Shown: piece after piece, positions 7,631 to 16,500 of the stretch | Layout: each line of letters opens with the position of its first letter | How positions within the stretch are numbered: position 1 is the first letter of the stretch | Assembly (NCBI GenBank): GCA_900758845.1 | Contig: CAAESW010000050.1 | Span: 1 to 35,312 of the forward strand | Length of the DNA stretch: 35,312 bases | DNA from: an uncultured Collinsella sp. | Lineage (GTDB): Bacteria; Actinomycetota; Coriobacteriia; Coriobacteriales; Coriobacteriaceae | Reading direction: 5' to 3' | Translations under genes and position numbers: made by a program | The notes under the pieces: generated by a model | The model's input: only the letters and a program-made list of their open reading frames with translations | What the model was told of the DNA's origin: nothing | Databases searched by the model: none

Positions 7631-8989
7631 TTATGCCCGAACCCACTCGAAGCTCAGCTGCTCCAGACGATCAAAGACCGTGTCGATACGGGTGAGGAAG
7701 TCCCACGGATCAAAGATCTCGTCGAGCTTCTCCTGGCTGACGGTGCAGCGCGGGTCGGCCTCGAGACGCTCCTTAAAGGTGGGGCCGGAGACACAATCCT
7801 GTACCTCGTGCCAGGTTGCCATAGCGTTCTCCTGCACAATGGCGTACGCGTCCTCGCGGGTGATGCCCGTGTCGACGAGGGCGAGCAGTACCTTGGAAGA
7901 GAAGATGAGGCCGCGGGTCTTATTGAGGTTGGCCATCATGCGGGCGGGATACAGCTGCAGGCCGTCGATAACGCGGATGAGGCACTGGAACATGTGGTCG
8001 AGGGCGATGAAGCTATCGGCCTGGGCGACGCGCTCGGCAGAGGAGTGCGAAATGTCACGCTCGTGCCACAGGGCGACGTTATCGAAGGCAACCTGGGCGT
8101 TGGACTTCACGACGCGCGACAGACCGCAGACTTTCTCCATGGTGATGGGATTGCGCTTGTGCGGCATGGCTGAGCTGCCCTTTTGGCCCTTACGGAACGG
8201 CTCCTCGGCCTCGAGCGTATCAGTCTTCTGCAGATTGCGGACCTCGGTAGCGATGCGCTCGCAGGTGGCTGCGGTGGTGGCGAGAACGCCGGCGAGATAG
8301 GCGTGATGGTCGCGGCTGATAACCTGCGTGGACAGCGGGTCGTGAACCAGGCCCAGGTGCTCGCAGACATACTCCTCGACGAACGGCTCGATGGAGCTGT
8401 ACGTGCCGACAGCGCCCGAGATAGCACCGAAGGCAACATTCTTGCGGGCGTCCTCAAGACGATCCAGATCGCGCTTGAGCTCCCAGGCCCAAGAGCCAAA
8501 CTTCATGCCGAAGGTCATCGGCTCGGCGTGGATGCCATGAGTGCGGCCGGCACAGAGCGTGTTGCGCTCCTCAAAGGCGCGACGCTTGCAAATCTCGCCG
8601 AGCTTCTTGACGTCCTCGATGATCAGGTCGCAGGCCTGGGTGAGCTGGTAGCACAGGGCCGTGTCGCCCAGATCCGAGCTGGTCATGCCATAGTGAACCC
8701 AGCGGCTGGGCTTGGGGTCGCCCTCGGGAACATCGGCATCGATGTATTCCTTCATGTTGGTCAGAAAGGCAATGACGTCGTGGCGCGTGACTTCCTCGAT
8801 CTCATCGACCTTCGCCTTCTCAAAGTTGGCATGGTCGCGGATCCACTGGGCCTCGTCTTTGGAAATACCGATCTTGCCGAGCTCCGCCTGGGCCTCGCAG
8901 GCCAGAACCTCGATCTCCTGCCAAATGGCGTACTTGTTCTCGAGGGAGAAGATGTGTCCCATCTCCGGGCGGGTATAGCGATCGATCAT
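7631..8989 (-). CDS. purB: Adenylosuccinate lyase
   Basis: PurB cleaves SAICAR to AICAR plus fumarate and adenylosuccinate to AMP plus fumarate. The 452-residue protein carries the fumarase/aspartase superfamily signature GSSAMPHKRNP at 271-281 (with the mobile catalytic serine), the GRTHGIHAEP block with the general acid His151, and the MTSSDLGDT substrate block. I start it at the ATG at 8989 with AAGGAG seven bases upstream; an open extension of 22 codons upstream lacks a ribosome-binding site. It is probably monocistronic, with a candidate -10 (TACAAT) at 9039-9034 and a hairpin after the stop. Confidence 0.97.
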   Translation of the reverse strand: MIDRYTRPEMGHIFSLENKYAIWQEIEVLACEAQAELGKIGISKDEAQWIRDHANFEKAKVDEIEEVTRHDVIAFLTNMKEYIDADVPEGDPKPSRWVHYGMTSSDLGDTALCYQLTQACDLIIEDVKKLGEICKRRAFEERNTLCAGRTHGIHAEPMTFGMKFGSWAWELKRDLDRLEDARKNVAFGAISGAVGTYSSIEPFVEEYVCEHLGLVHDPLSTQVISRDHHAYLAGVLATTAATCERIATEVRNLQKTDTLEAEEPFRKGQKGSSAMPHKRNPITMEKVCGLSRVVKSNAQVAFDNVALWHERDISHSSAERVAQADSFIALDHMFQCLIRVIDGLQLYPARMMANLNKTRGLIFSSKVLLALVDTGITREDAYAIVQENAMATWHEVQDCVSGPTFKERLEADPRCTVSQEKLDEIFDPWDFLTRIDTVFDRLEQLSFEWVRA

Positions 8990-9033
8990 AGCGGCTCCTT
9001 TTTGGTTATTGGCACGTTGGTCGTAACCCAACC

Positions 9034-9039
9034 ATTGTA
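9034..9039 (-). promoter_or_regulatory. Candidate -10 element for purB
   Basis: The minus strand reads TACAAT about 45 nt before the purB start. No good -35 hexamer lies at the right distance, so this is tentative. Confidence 0.35.
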
Positions 9040-9091
9040 CCGTGCGTAGGTGCAAGTATGGGCAGCAGGCATTAACCTAACATTTTGGAAT

Positions 9092-9145
9092 TGGAGCGAG
9101 CAACGGGACGTCTGCGTTATTTGCTTCGCAAATCCGCACCGGCTG
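9092..9145 (-). repeat. Outer truncated tRNA-Gly 3' end copy
   Basis: Positions 9092-9109 match the CCA/acceptor/T-stem end of the intact tRNA-Gly (9416-9433) with one mismatch, then diverge. The following block with hairpin ATTTG-CTTCG-CAAAT (9119-9133) and CCGCACCGGCT is repeated at 9242-9277. No anticodon or D-arm is present. Confidence 0.75.
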
Positions 9146-9223
9146 CGGTCGATCCCCTCGGATTCACGGTGACGATGGGGAAGACTTTGTTGAATTGGCC
9201 GTCCCGAGGTCTTCTGTGCTCCA

Positions 9224-9277
9224 TGGAGCGGACAACGGGACGTCCGCGTATTTGCTTCGCAAATCCGCACCGGCTTC
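9224..9277 (-). repeat. Inner truncated tRNA-Gly 3' end copy
   Basis: Positions 9224-9241 again repeat the tRNA-Gly 3' end with one mismatch. The next 36 bp are a near-exact direct repeat of the block after the outer copy, including hairpin ATTTG-CTTCG-CAAAT (9250-9264). Units start 132 bp apart. Confidence 0.75.
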
Positions 9278-9370
9278 AGGCGCCTGTCGGCGCCTTCGCC
9301 TGCTCGCTACAAACGCTTCGCGTTTGCTTAACGCTCGCACCCTGGCGGGTTCGAGTCCCGGCGCTTAGTA
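9278..9370. repeat. GC-rich palindromic module beside tRNA-Gly
   Basis: A GC-rich stretch with CAAACG-CTTCG-CGTTTG (9310-9326) and a T-arm-like GGCGGGTTCGAGTCCCGGC (about 9346-9364). The part from 9309 to 9365 resembles 438-494 near tRNA-Lys in both sequence and order, and again sits between a truncated tRNA end and the terminator of the intact tRNA. No coding capacity is evident. Confidence 0.6.
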
Positions 9371-9415
9371 GTAAAAAGCACGGCAACGTAACGCTGTCGT
9401 GCTTGTGCTTTTTAC
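9371..9415 (-). terminator. tRNA-Gly terminator
   Basis: Directly after the CCA end, AAGCACG (9376-9382) pairs with CGTGCTT (9398-9404) and is followed on the minus strand by TTTAC. A competing outer pairing GTAAAAAGCAC/GTGCTTTTTAC (9371-9381 with 9405-9415) is also perfect. Confidence 0.75.
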
Positions 9416-9490
9416 TGGAGCGGGCAACGGGACTCGAACCCGCGAGTGTCAGCTTGGGAAGCTGATGCCTTACCACTTGGCGATGCCCGC
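9416..9490 (-). tRNA. tRNA-Gly (anticodon CCC)
   Basis: A full cloverleaf on the minus strand: acceptor GCGGGCA/TGCCCGC, short D-arm, anticodon stem TCAGC/GCTGA around loop TTCCCAA with anticodon CCC, and T-arm with GGTTCGAGTCC. Discriminator T (9419) and an encoded CCA (9418-9416) complete it. It reads GGG codons. A good promoter precedes it and a hairpin terminator follows, so it is a single-gene unit. Confidence 0.96.
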
Positions 9491-9503
9491 ATATGTGGGG
9501 GAT

Positions 9504-9533
9504 AGTATAACGCGGTTGTCTTGTTCGATACAA
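9504..9533 (-). promoter_or_regulatory. Promoter of tRNA-Gly
   Basis: On the minus strand TTGTAT (9533-9528) and TATACT (9509-9504) are spaced 18 bp apart. The -10 lies 13 bp before the tRNA 5' end, fitting a stable-RNA promoter. Confidence 0.7.
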
Positions 9534-9787
9534 GGGTGTCGATGCTTGTTTTAGCTGTGGAGAATCGTTTGAAAACCGCGCCAATTGTGGAGATGAGGAC
9601 CTTTGTCTTTCTTTTCTTACCATCTTCTACCTGCACTTTTATCTGATTGTTGTATTTGAGCTCGATTTGTCAGAAATCGGGCAAGCTTTTGGTCAGGCTC
9701 CGGTACTTACCCGCATGAACCTCGGGGGTAGCCTCATCCTACGCGTCGCAACCTCCCCATGCGGCGCACGAGGGATAAGGAGCAGCC
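9534..9787. other. Leader region upstream of the adhesin gene
   Basis: About 250 bp without a supported gene. The first half is relatively AT-rich; the second half is GC-rich, with possible pairing between CCTCG (about 9720) and CGAGG (about 9770). ATAAGGAG ends 6 nt before the adhesin ATG. I could not place a convincing promoter. Confidence 0.4.
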
Positions 9788-12700
9788 ATGTCCAACGCAC
9801 CCATGCACTCTGTCCACAGCGCAATCGCAACAGGTCCGCTGCTCCTGCTCCTCTTCCTGCTTTTCGGCTGCCTGGCACCGGGAGCCGCATTTGCCGTCGA
9901 TGGCTACGACCAGCTCGGCTTCCGCACTATTAGCGATGATTGTGGGCCCTTCTTCATCGGCAAGTATGAAGCTCAAGACACCTCAATTGCCTACTGCATG
10001 AACCAGGAGCGCCCCGGCCCCACCAAACCGGGCGGCCCATGGCTCAACTTTGATCAAGGCTGGGTGTGGCTCGACGACGAGTTCGCGGCAATCGTTTGTC
10101 ACGGATATCCCACCACCACGTCGTTTGGCGGTTACCATCTTTCACCCGATCGCGCCCGCGCCGCCACCCAGCTTGCCGTATGGATGCTCAACGGCACTAC
10201 CCATGTCGACGGCACCTACTCCTACACGACCGCTCAGGGTAAAACCAAGAGCGGACACTTTACCGCCGACAATGAAGTCGTGGCGGCTGCGCGGTGGCTC
10301 CACGACAGCGCAAAATCAGGAAGCATCAAAGCCGCTCCGCACCGCGCGCGACGCTATCTAGGGGCCGTATCGGGCGGCAGCAAACGTCAAGACATGCTCT
10401 ATGTACTGCCGGCGGTCTCTGTTTCCTTCCAAAAGCAGTCTGCTAACACCGTTATTACCAGCGGAAACAATACCTATCAGTTTACCGGGGCAACATTCGA
10501 TATTTTTGAGAGCGCCAGCGGCGCGCGTGTCGGCACCATCAAGATGGACAGCAACGGTCGAGCGCAAGCAACACTTCTGCCCAACACGGCATACTACCTA
10601 GTTGAAACGAAGGCGCCGGCCGGCTATGTCCCCCGCCACGATCGTATTGCCTTTACCACGGGGAATGACGGCGGGCGGGTCGCCATTGATGAACAGCCCG
10701 GCACCATCAATCTGCGTATCGTAAAACTCGATGCCGCGACGAATGCCGGCCCCCAGGTGGGATCTTCACTCGCAGGAGCAGAGTTCACGTGCGTGTCGCA
10801 ATCAACCCCTGGATGGGCACAAATCCTCACGACCGACGAAAGCGGTCGGGCCACCCTCGCCGATGTCCCCTTAGGAACCTTTACCATCTACGAATCAAAA
10901 ACCCCCGAGGGCTACCTGCCATCCAACGACAGCTGGACCTATACCGTTGGAGCCGACCAGCTCGGCGATTCAGGCGTGGTCGAGATCGAATCTCGCGTTT
11001 CCGATATCCCCATTGCGTTTAACCTTGAGATTTCCAAATTCAAGGATTACGGCAATAGCGACCAATCCGGCCTGGAGCAGCCGGCGGAAGGTGTTGTCTT
11101 TGAGGTTGTCAGCAACAGCTCTCAGCAGGTTGTTGGCACACTGACCACAAACGTCTATGGCTTTGCCTCCACCAAAGATCAGCCCGAAGCATGGTTCGGC
11201 GCAGGCAAGCGACCCGCCGGTGTCCACGGAGCCGTCCCATACGACCGTGCCGGCTACACGGTTCGCGAGGTTCCGGAAACCGTCCCCGAGGGTTTTAAAC
11301 GTGCAGGGGAATGGACCGTCGGGGCCAATCAGATTTCCAACGGCGCCGAGCTTCAATATATCGTGGACAACCACGCTCTGTCGACGCATCTCCAGATTGT
11401 AAAACGCGATGCCCAAACAGGCGCTTCTGTTCCACTAGCCGGATTCACCTTCCAACTACTCGACAGCAATCACGAATCTGTCTCACAAACTTGCTGGTAT
11501 CCAACACATAACGTAATGGACACCTTTACGACTGACGCGACCGGGACCGTCACACTGCCCGAATCGCTCGTGCCGGGCACCTATTATGTACGCGAAACCT
11601 CGGCCAAAGAGCCCTATCTTGTCGGCGAGGAGATCGAGGTAAACATACCCGCCGACATGAACCTAACGCCCGTTGCAATCGCCTCGTATTATGACCACGC
11701 CGCGACCGGAAACATCAGGATCGTTAAAACCGATGCCATAGACGGCAGCAGCCTCGCGGGCGCCGTCTTTGAGATCCGTGCCTCGAGTGATATCGTGCGC
11801 CCCGACGGTAGCATTGCCGCGCTCGACGGTGAGACTGTCACTACCATCACGACGGATGAAACTGGAGAAGCACGCGCGGACAACCTCCCGCTGGGACTTG
11901 GCACCGCACGCTACGAGGTTGTCGAGACTCAAGCGCCGGCAGGCTTCTTGCTCGATCGGACAACCCATATTGTCAACCTTACTTATGCCGACCAGAAAAC
12001 ACCCGTTGTAGAAGCACGGCTTAACGTATCCGACGATTACACCAAGGTTGATATCTCCAAGGTCGATGCAAGCGGTGAGCAGGAAGTGGAAGGCGCACAA
12101 CTCACCTTATATGGTCCCGATAAAACCGAAATAGACTCCTGGACCTCATCCGACAAGCCACACCGCGTCGAACATCTTGCACCCGGCACCTACTCGTTGC
12201 GCGAAATGATGTCTCCGCGGACCTATGACCTTGCCGAGGAAATAACGTTTGAAATAAAGGATACGGGAGAAGTCCAATCCGTCGCGATGAAGGATGCGCC
12301 CATCGAGATCAAGGGACAGGTCGACAAGCGTCAGGAACTTGTCCAACCTATCGAAAAGGGCCTGTTGGCTAACGGCGATGGTAAAAATCGCGCCGCGACG
12401 CAAACCAATACGGATGGACTTTTCTCCTATACCATCGACGCTCGAAACGATTCCGCTACTTGGGTTGATGAGTTTACGATTACCGATGATCTTGAGTGCG
12501 CCAAAGACGGCACGGCGAGATTCATCTCAATCGAAACCCCCGTCGCCATCGGCGACCTCAACGGTCTGTGCAACGTGTGGTATCGCACGACGCCGTTGGA
12601 CTCGACAGACGTCGATGAGCCGGCGAACGCGACACTTGACGATGGACACGAAAATCCTTGGCTTGAGTCCGACGAAGTAAAAGAGAGCCTTGGTGAGGAC

Positions 12701-13219
12701 TGCCGCCTCGTCGATTACGACGGCTGGCGCCTCTGGAAGGCGGATGTCTCAACCACGGAATCCACCACACTCGAGGCGGAAGAGCTCGACCTTGCATCCA
12801 ATACCGTCGTAACAGGCATTCGAATTGAATACGGTGCGGTAGCCGCCGACTTTACGACTCGAAGCGATGCGGATTCTTGGACCCGCGATGATCTCAAAGA
12901 TGAGCACGACGACCTTGACGATGCCAAAGCAATCCTTGGCACAGACGCTCGGGGCGCAGTCGTACACATGCAGGCAACATCGGCTTATACGCCCCAAACC
13001 GCACTCACCAACAGCGCGCGCGTCGATCTTTGCCGCAACGGTGGCGGCGATAAACTTGAGTCACATGACGATGACCGTGTCATTCAACGCTGTACCCTAC
13101 CGCAGGACCTACCGGCAACAGGATCAGTTCCCATCGCCGCTTGCATCACCGCGCTCCTGACCTCGGGTGCCGCAGCCCTATGGTTCGCTCGCCTTAGGTC
13201 GATCCCAAAGAAGCGCTAG
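9788..13219 (+). CDS. LPxTG-anchored surface adhesin with thioester and SpaA-type repeats
   Basis: A 1143-residue secreted, cell-wall-anchored protein. An N-terminal signal (hydrophobic 16-36) precedes a probable thioester domain: Cys70 in IAYCMNQ and Gln128 in TQLAVW match the Cys/Gln pair that forms an internal thioester in Gram-positive adhesins. About six SpaA/Cna-B-like units follow (roughly 190-835), each opening with a strand such as LRIVKLDA, LQIVKRDA or IRIVKTDA and closing near motifs like ETKAPAGY, YESKTPEGY and ETQAPAGF; Lys/Glu isopeptide bonds are likely. A long unassigned domain runs to about 1085. LPATG (1108-1112), a hydrophobic helix and a basic tail are the sortase signal. 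ATAAGGAG precedes the ATG. No sortase gene is in this window. It points against replication, alone, ending at a strong hairpin. Host-surface binding is inferred. Confidence 0.9.
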   Translation: MSNAPMHSVHSAIATGPLLLLLFLLFGCLAPGAAFAVDGYDQLGFRTISDDCGPFFIGKYEAQDTSIAYCMNQERPGPTKPGGPWLNFDQGWVWLDDEFAAIVCHGYPTTTSFGGYHLSPDRARAATQLAVWMLNGTTHVDGTYSYTTAQGKTKSGHFTADNEVVAAARWLHDSAKSGSIKAAPHRARRYLGAVSGGSKRQDMLYVLPAVSVSFQKQSANTVITSGNNTYQFTGATFDIFESASGARVGTIKMDSNGRAQATLLPNTAYYLVETKAPAGYVPRHDRIAFTTGNDGGRVAIDEQPGTINLRIVKLDAATNAGPQVGSSLAGAEFTCVSQSTPGWAQILTTDESGRATLADVPLGTFTIYESKTPEGYLPSNDSWTYTVGADQLGDSGVVEIESRVSDIPIAFNLEISKFKDYGNSDQSGLEQPAEGVVFEVVSNSSQQVVGTLTTNVYGFASTKDQPEAWFGAGKRPAGVHGAVPYDRAGYTVREVPETVPEGFKRAGEWTVGANQISNGAELQYIVDNHALSTHLQIVKRDAQTGASVPLAGFTFQLLDSNHESVSQTCWYPTHNVMDTFTTDATGTVTLPESLVPGTYYVRETSAKEPYLVGEEIEVNIPADMNLTPVAIASYYDHAATGNIRIVKTDAIDGSSLAGAVFEIRASSDIVRPDGSIAALDGETVTTITTDETGEARADNLPLGLGTARYEVVETQAPAGFLLDRTTHIVNLTYADQKTPVVEARLNVSDDYTKVDISKVDASGEQEVEGAQLTLYGPDKTEIDSWTSSDKPHRVEHLAPGTYSLREMMSPRTYDLAEEITFEIKDTGEVQSVAMKDAPIEIKGQVDKRQELVQPIEKGLLANGDGKNRAATQTNTDGLFSYTIDARNDSATWVDEFTITDDLECAKDGTARFISIETPVAIGDLNGLCNVWYRTTPLDSTDVDEPANATLDDGHENPWLESDEVKESLGEDCRLVDYDGWRLWKADVSTTESTTLEAEELDLASNTVVTGIRIEYGAVAADFTTRSDADSWTRDDLKDEHDDLDDAKAILGTDARGAVVHMQATSAYTPQTALTNSARVDLCRNGGGDKLESHDDDRVIQRCTLPQDLPATGSVPIAACITALLTSGAAALWFARLRSIPKKR

Positions 13220-13228
13220 CGCGATGAA

Positions 13229-13264
13229 AAAGCGGGCGAGCCAGTCCCCTGGCTCGCCCGCTTT
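13229..13264. terminator. Bidirectional terminator between adhesin and M28-like operon
   Basis: A 16-bp perfect stem (AAAGCGGGCGAGCCAG with CTGGCTCGCCCGCTTT) around a TCCC loop, with A/T flanks on both sides. It lies 9 nt past the adhesin stop and serves the convergent small membrane protein gene as well. Confidence 0.9.
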
Positions 13265-13285
13265 CAATCATTTAAATCGCCGCAT

Positions 13286-13504
13286 CTACTCTGCAGACGA
13301 AGATCCACCATCAACGATTGCCTGCTCGGACTCAGGAATCCCATCGGCACCCGTACTCTGTTCTTGCTCCACCTCTTCGCTGATTGCGGAGGCGGGGGTC
13401 GAGCCCTTTGCACCCACGATGTAGGCAGCCCCAAATCCTAACGCAATGGCAATCAAGGTCAAAATCACGTAGACAGGCCAATGGCGCTTAATATACGAAA
13501 ACAC
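13286..13504 (-). CDS. Small single-pass membrane protein
   Basis: A 72-residue protein with a short basic N-terminus, one hydrophobic helix at about 10-31 and an acidic Ser/Glu/Gln-rich tail. The GTG start at 13504 has AGGAG five bases upstream. It starts 21 nt after the M28-like gene on the same strand and ends at the shared terminator, so it is most likely in that operon. No family recognised; it could be an accessory subunit of the membrane-bound M28-like protein. Confidence 0.75.
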   Translation of the reverse strand: MFSYIKRHWPVYVILTLIAIALGFGAAYIVGAKGSTPASAISEEVEQEQSTGADGIPESEQAIVDGGSSSAE

Positions 13505-13525
13505 GTTGACTCCTTAGAGCTCCGT

Positions 13526-16500
13526 CTACGAACGGCGGATAACCTCGGTCACGACCTCGGATACCGTAGCAATGTTCGTCGGGTTGACATTGTGGGGCAG
13601 GTCGTCCTCGGTACGAGCGCAAGCCAGACGCGTGCCGTCCACGCCGGCGATGGTAAGGGCTCGGCGGCTCGCCTCGAGCGCAGCATAGGCATCGGTCTTG
13701 GCATAGGGCATCTCGAGCGCGCCACAATCGACATGGAACGACTTGCAGACCTTGCTGACCAGGTTCATGATGCGGCGATCGCCCTTGAGCAGTTGTTGTT
13801 CGCCCTCGACCGTCACCACCGAAAGCCTACCGGCGCCGACGGATTCAAGATTGATAAAGAATACGCCGCGGAGCTTATCGCGATGCGAAGCCAAGAAGGC
13901 CTTCATGCCAGCGCCATCACAATCCGAGGCGCCCGTTGCCACAAACCAGATATCGTGACCGAGCAGCTCATCATCGCCCATAGAGGCGACAGCCGAGAGC
14001 ATATCTTCGGAAGAAGCGCCATCGGAAGACGTAGCGCCACCCTTCCAGCCATCGTTATCGTCCTCGAAGTTATCCCACGAACCGATACCGCGACCGGACT
14101 TCTTGGCATCGTAATCGTCTTCGACGCCCAGCCAGTCACTCATGCTGTCCTGCTCGTTTTTCTTTTTACGGCCGAACAGACCACCCAGGCCGCGCTTACG
14201 AGACTTGGGTGCCGCCGGGGCGGGAGCCGAAATGGTCTCGATCGGCTGTGCGCCCGACGCAACGGGCATAGGAGGCGCAACGGGTGCCGATGTGGGTTCG
14301 GGGCCCTGGGCAGTAGCAAAGGGATCGTTGACCTGTGCGGAGGGGTCGGGAAGGTCGAACAGCGACGTGCGAGACGCAACGTTTGCCTGCTTCATAGACG
14401 GCAGCGACGGATCGGGGACCGAAGCCAGCGGAGACGAGAAAGGTGCAGGCGACGGTGCCGACGCCGGATCGGGAACATTCATCTGCGGGCGCGGCGATGC
14501 CTGGGAGGAAATCTGGGCCATAAGGGAATCGACCGTTTCGTCCTGGGTGGGAGCGACATTGGCAACCGTGGCACCGGAACCACTCGGGGTCGGCATGGTG
14601 AAAATCTGCGTGGAATAAGGCCTCGACTCATCCGTCTCGGGAGTCTCGGAAACCGCAGGCACTTCCTCCTGCTCGACCTCGGTCGAATCATCTTGCTCGG
14701 CTGCCGCGTATTGCTCTTCGTCAGAGTTGGCCTCGACGGGCTCGTCCTCGGCGGCATCTTGGATTTCGGCAGCATCAACAGGCTCGTCATCGTCTGCCGC
14801 GTCGCCCTGCTCATCGGAAACAGGAAGGGGCTCGGCAATCGCGGTGCCCTGTTTTTCAAACGTTATCGTGGAATCGAACTGCGCGGCATCAAACGACATG
14901 GTGCTATCGACGTGCTGCTGAGCCTCGAAAGACGTCGTCGCTTCAACAACATCCGCGGACGCCGGTTGCTGGGACTCAAAGGACGTTGTAGCTTCGGCGG
15001 CTTCGACGGGCGCGGACTGCATAGCCTCGTTCTGCTCGAACTCTTGCGCCGCGAGCTCACGTGCCGCCTCGGCTGCCTGCTGCTGAGCGATAGCCTCCTG
15101 CTCGGCAGCCTCGCGTGCGGCAGCGCGCTTCTCCTCGAAATCGTCGACAAATTTCTTGCCCTTTGCAAACGCACCCTTAAAGAAGTTGGAAGCGCTGGCG
15201 CCAATCGACGAGAACGCGGATGCAATGTCGGCATGCGGCGTTGCCGCGGGAATCTCGGCCGAGAAATCAGTATCGCTCTCGTAAGACACGCGCCTCGGCT
15301 GTTCAACGTAATCGTCGTCAGACTCGTCCGCAACGTCTTGCGCCGGCGCGGCGGGAGCCAAAATGTCCAGTCCTGCCGCGGGATCGATCGCGGACACCGC
15401 CTCGGACTCGGCAACGGCAGCGGTAACCGCGGCAGACTCATCATCCACAGTGACAACGGGCGCAGGCTCGGGCTCAAACGTCGGCTCCTCGCCCTCCTCG
15501 TAATCGAGCGTGCAGGACTCGGGAAGCATTCCGAGCGCACGGATGGCATCCGAACCAAAGCGGATGTTGCCGGCGGCGTTGCGATAGAGCTTGGGCTCGG
15601 GCTCGGCAGACTCCTCCGCCGGCTCGGCAGCGGGAACCTCGTCATTGAACTCTTCGGCTTGGGCAGCCTGATTCTGATCCTCGGGCACGATGGCGCCAAT
15701 CAGCGTCTCGTCGGCAGACGCACCCTCAAAGCCCTCGATCTGCTCGTCGAAAGCCTCACCCTGTTCGGGCTCGGTCTGAGTGTCGGGAGCAATCGGCTGA
15801 CCGAACTCGTCCTCGGCGTAGGTAGGCTCTTCGTACTCGATGGTGTTACCGTAGTCGTTTTGCTGCTGGGCCGCGGCATACTCCGCCGCTGCACGCGCCA
15901 TTTCCTCGGCACGACGCTTTTGCTCCCCAAAATAGGTATCGAACGGAACATCGTCGGGAAACTCGTTTTCACCCTGGAAGGGAGCAACGTTGTCCATAAC
16001 GCCGAGCATAGCGGCGACAGAAGACTTGTTGCACACCGCGCCGGACGTATAGGGAAGAATATGGCGGTTAGAGATGATGTTTGCCGCGTTGGCAAGTGCA
16101 ACGAGGGAAGCGAGGATCGCGACAATCCACAGCAGAACCTTGAGCGCGCCGGGGAGCGGCAGGATACGCAGGATGGCAACGGCAGCGGGGGCAACCGTGG
16201 CAACGGGCAACAGCTTGGCGATGAGCGCACGATACGAAGCATAAGGCTCGCGGGCGAGCAGCTCAGCACGGGGAGAGTCGTAGTGTGCGACAACGACCAC
16301 CGGGCGGTTACGCGGGGACGCGAGCGGGCCCGAGGCCTTGTGGTAGGCGATGACATTTTGGCTCACGCCCGTCTTGCCCAGACGCGAAACCACGGGGTGG
16401 CCCGTGCGCTCGAGCACGTAAAGAACGGCACCGACAATGGCCAGCAAGGTGCCGACCAAGCCGATACCGCCGCCGATACCCATCAGCAGGGCGCCGGCAA

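Noticed and set aside
9092..9290. Tandem repeats as a CRISPR array
   Set aside because: Only two long units, explained by tRNA 3' end copies; no short regular spacers and no cas genes.
9085..9636. Frames on both strands across the tRNA-Gly repeats
   Set aside because: They cover the tRNA, its truncated copies and terminator and have no ribosome-binding sites.
9660..9787. Possible c-di-GMP or other riboswitch before the adhesin
   Set aside because: The leader can form some stems, but I find none of the conserved core bases of the known classes I could check by eye.
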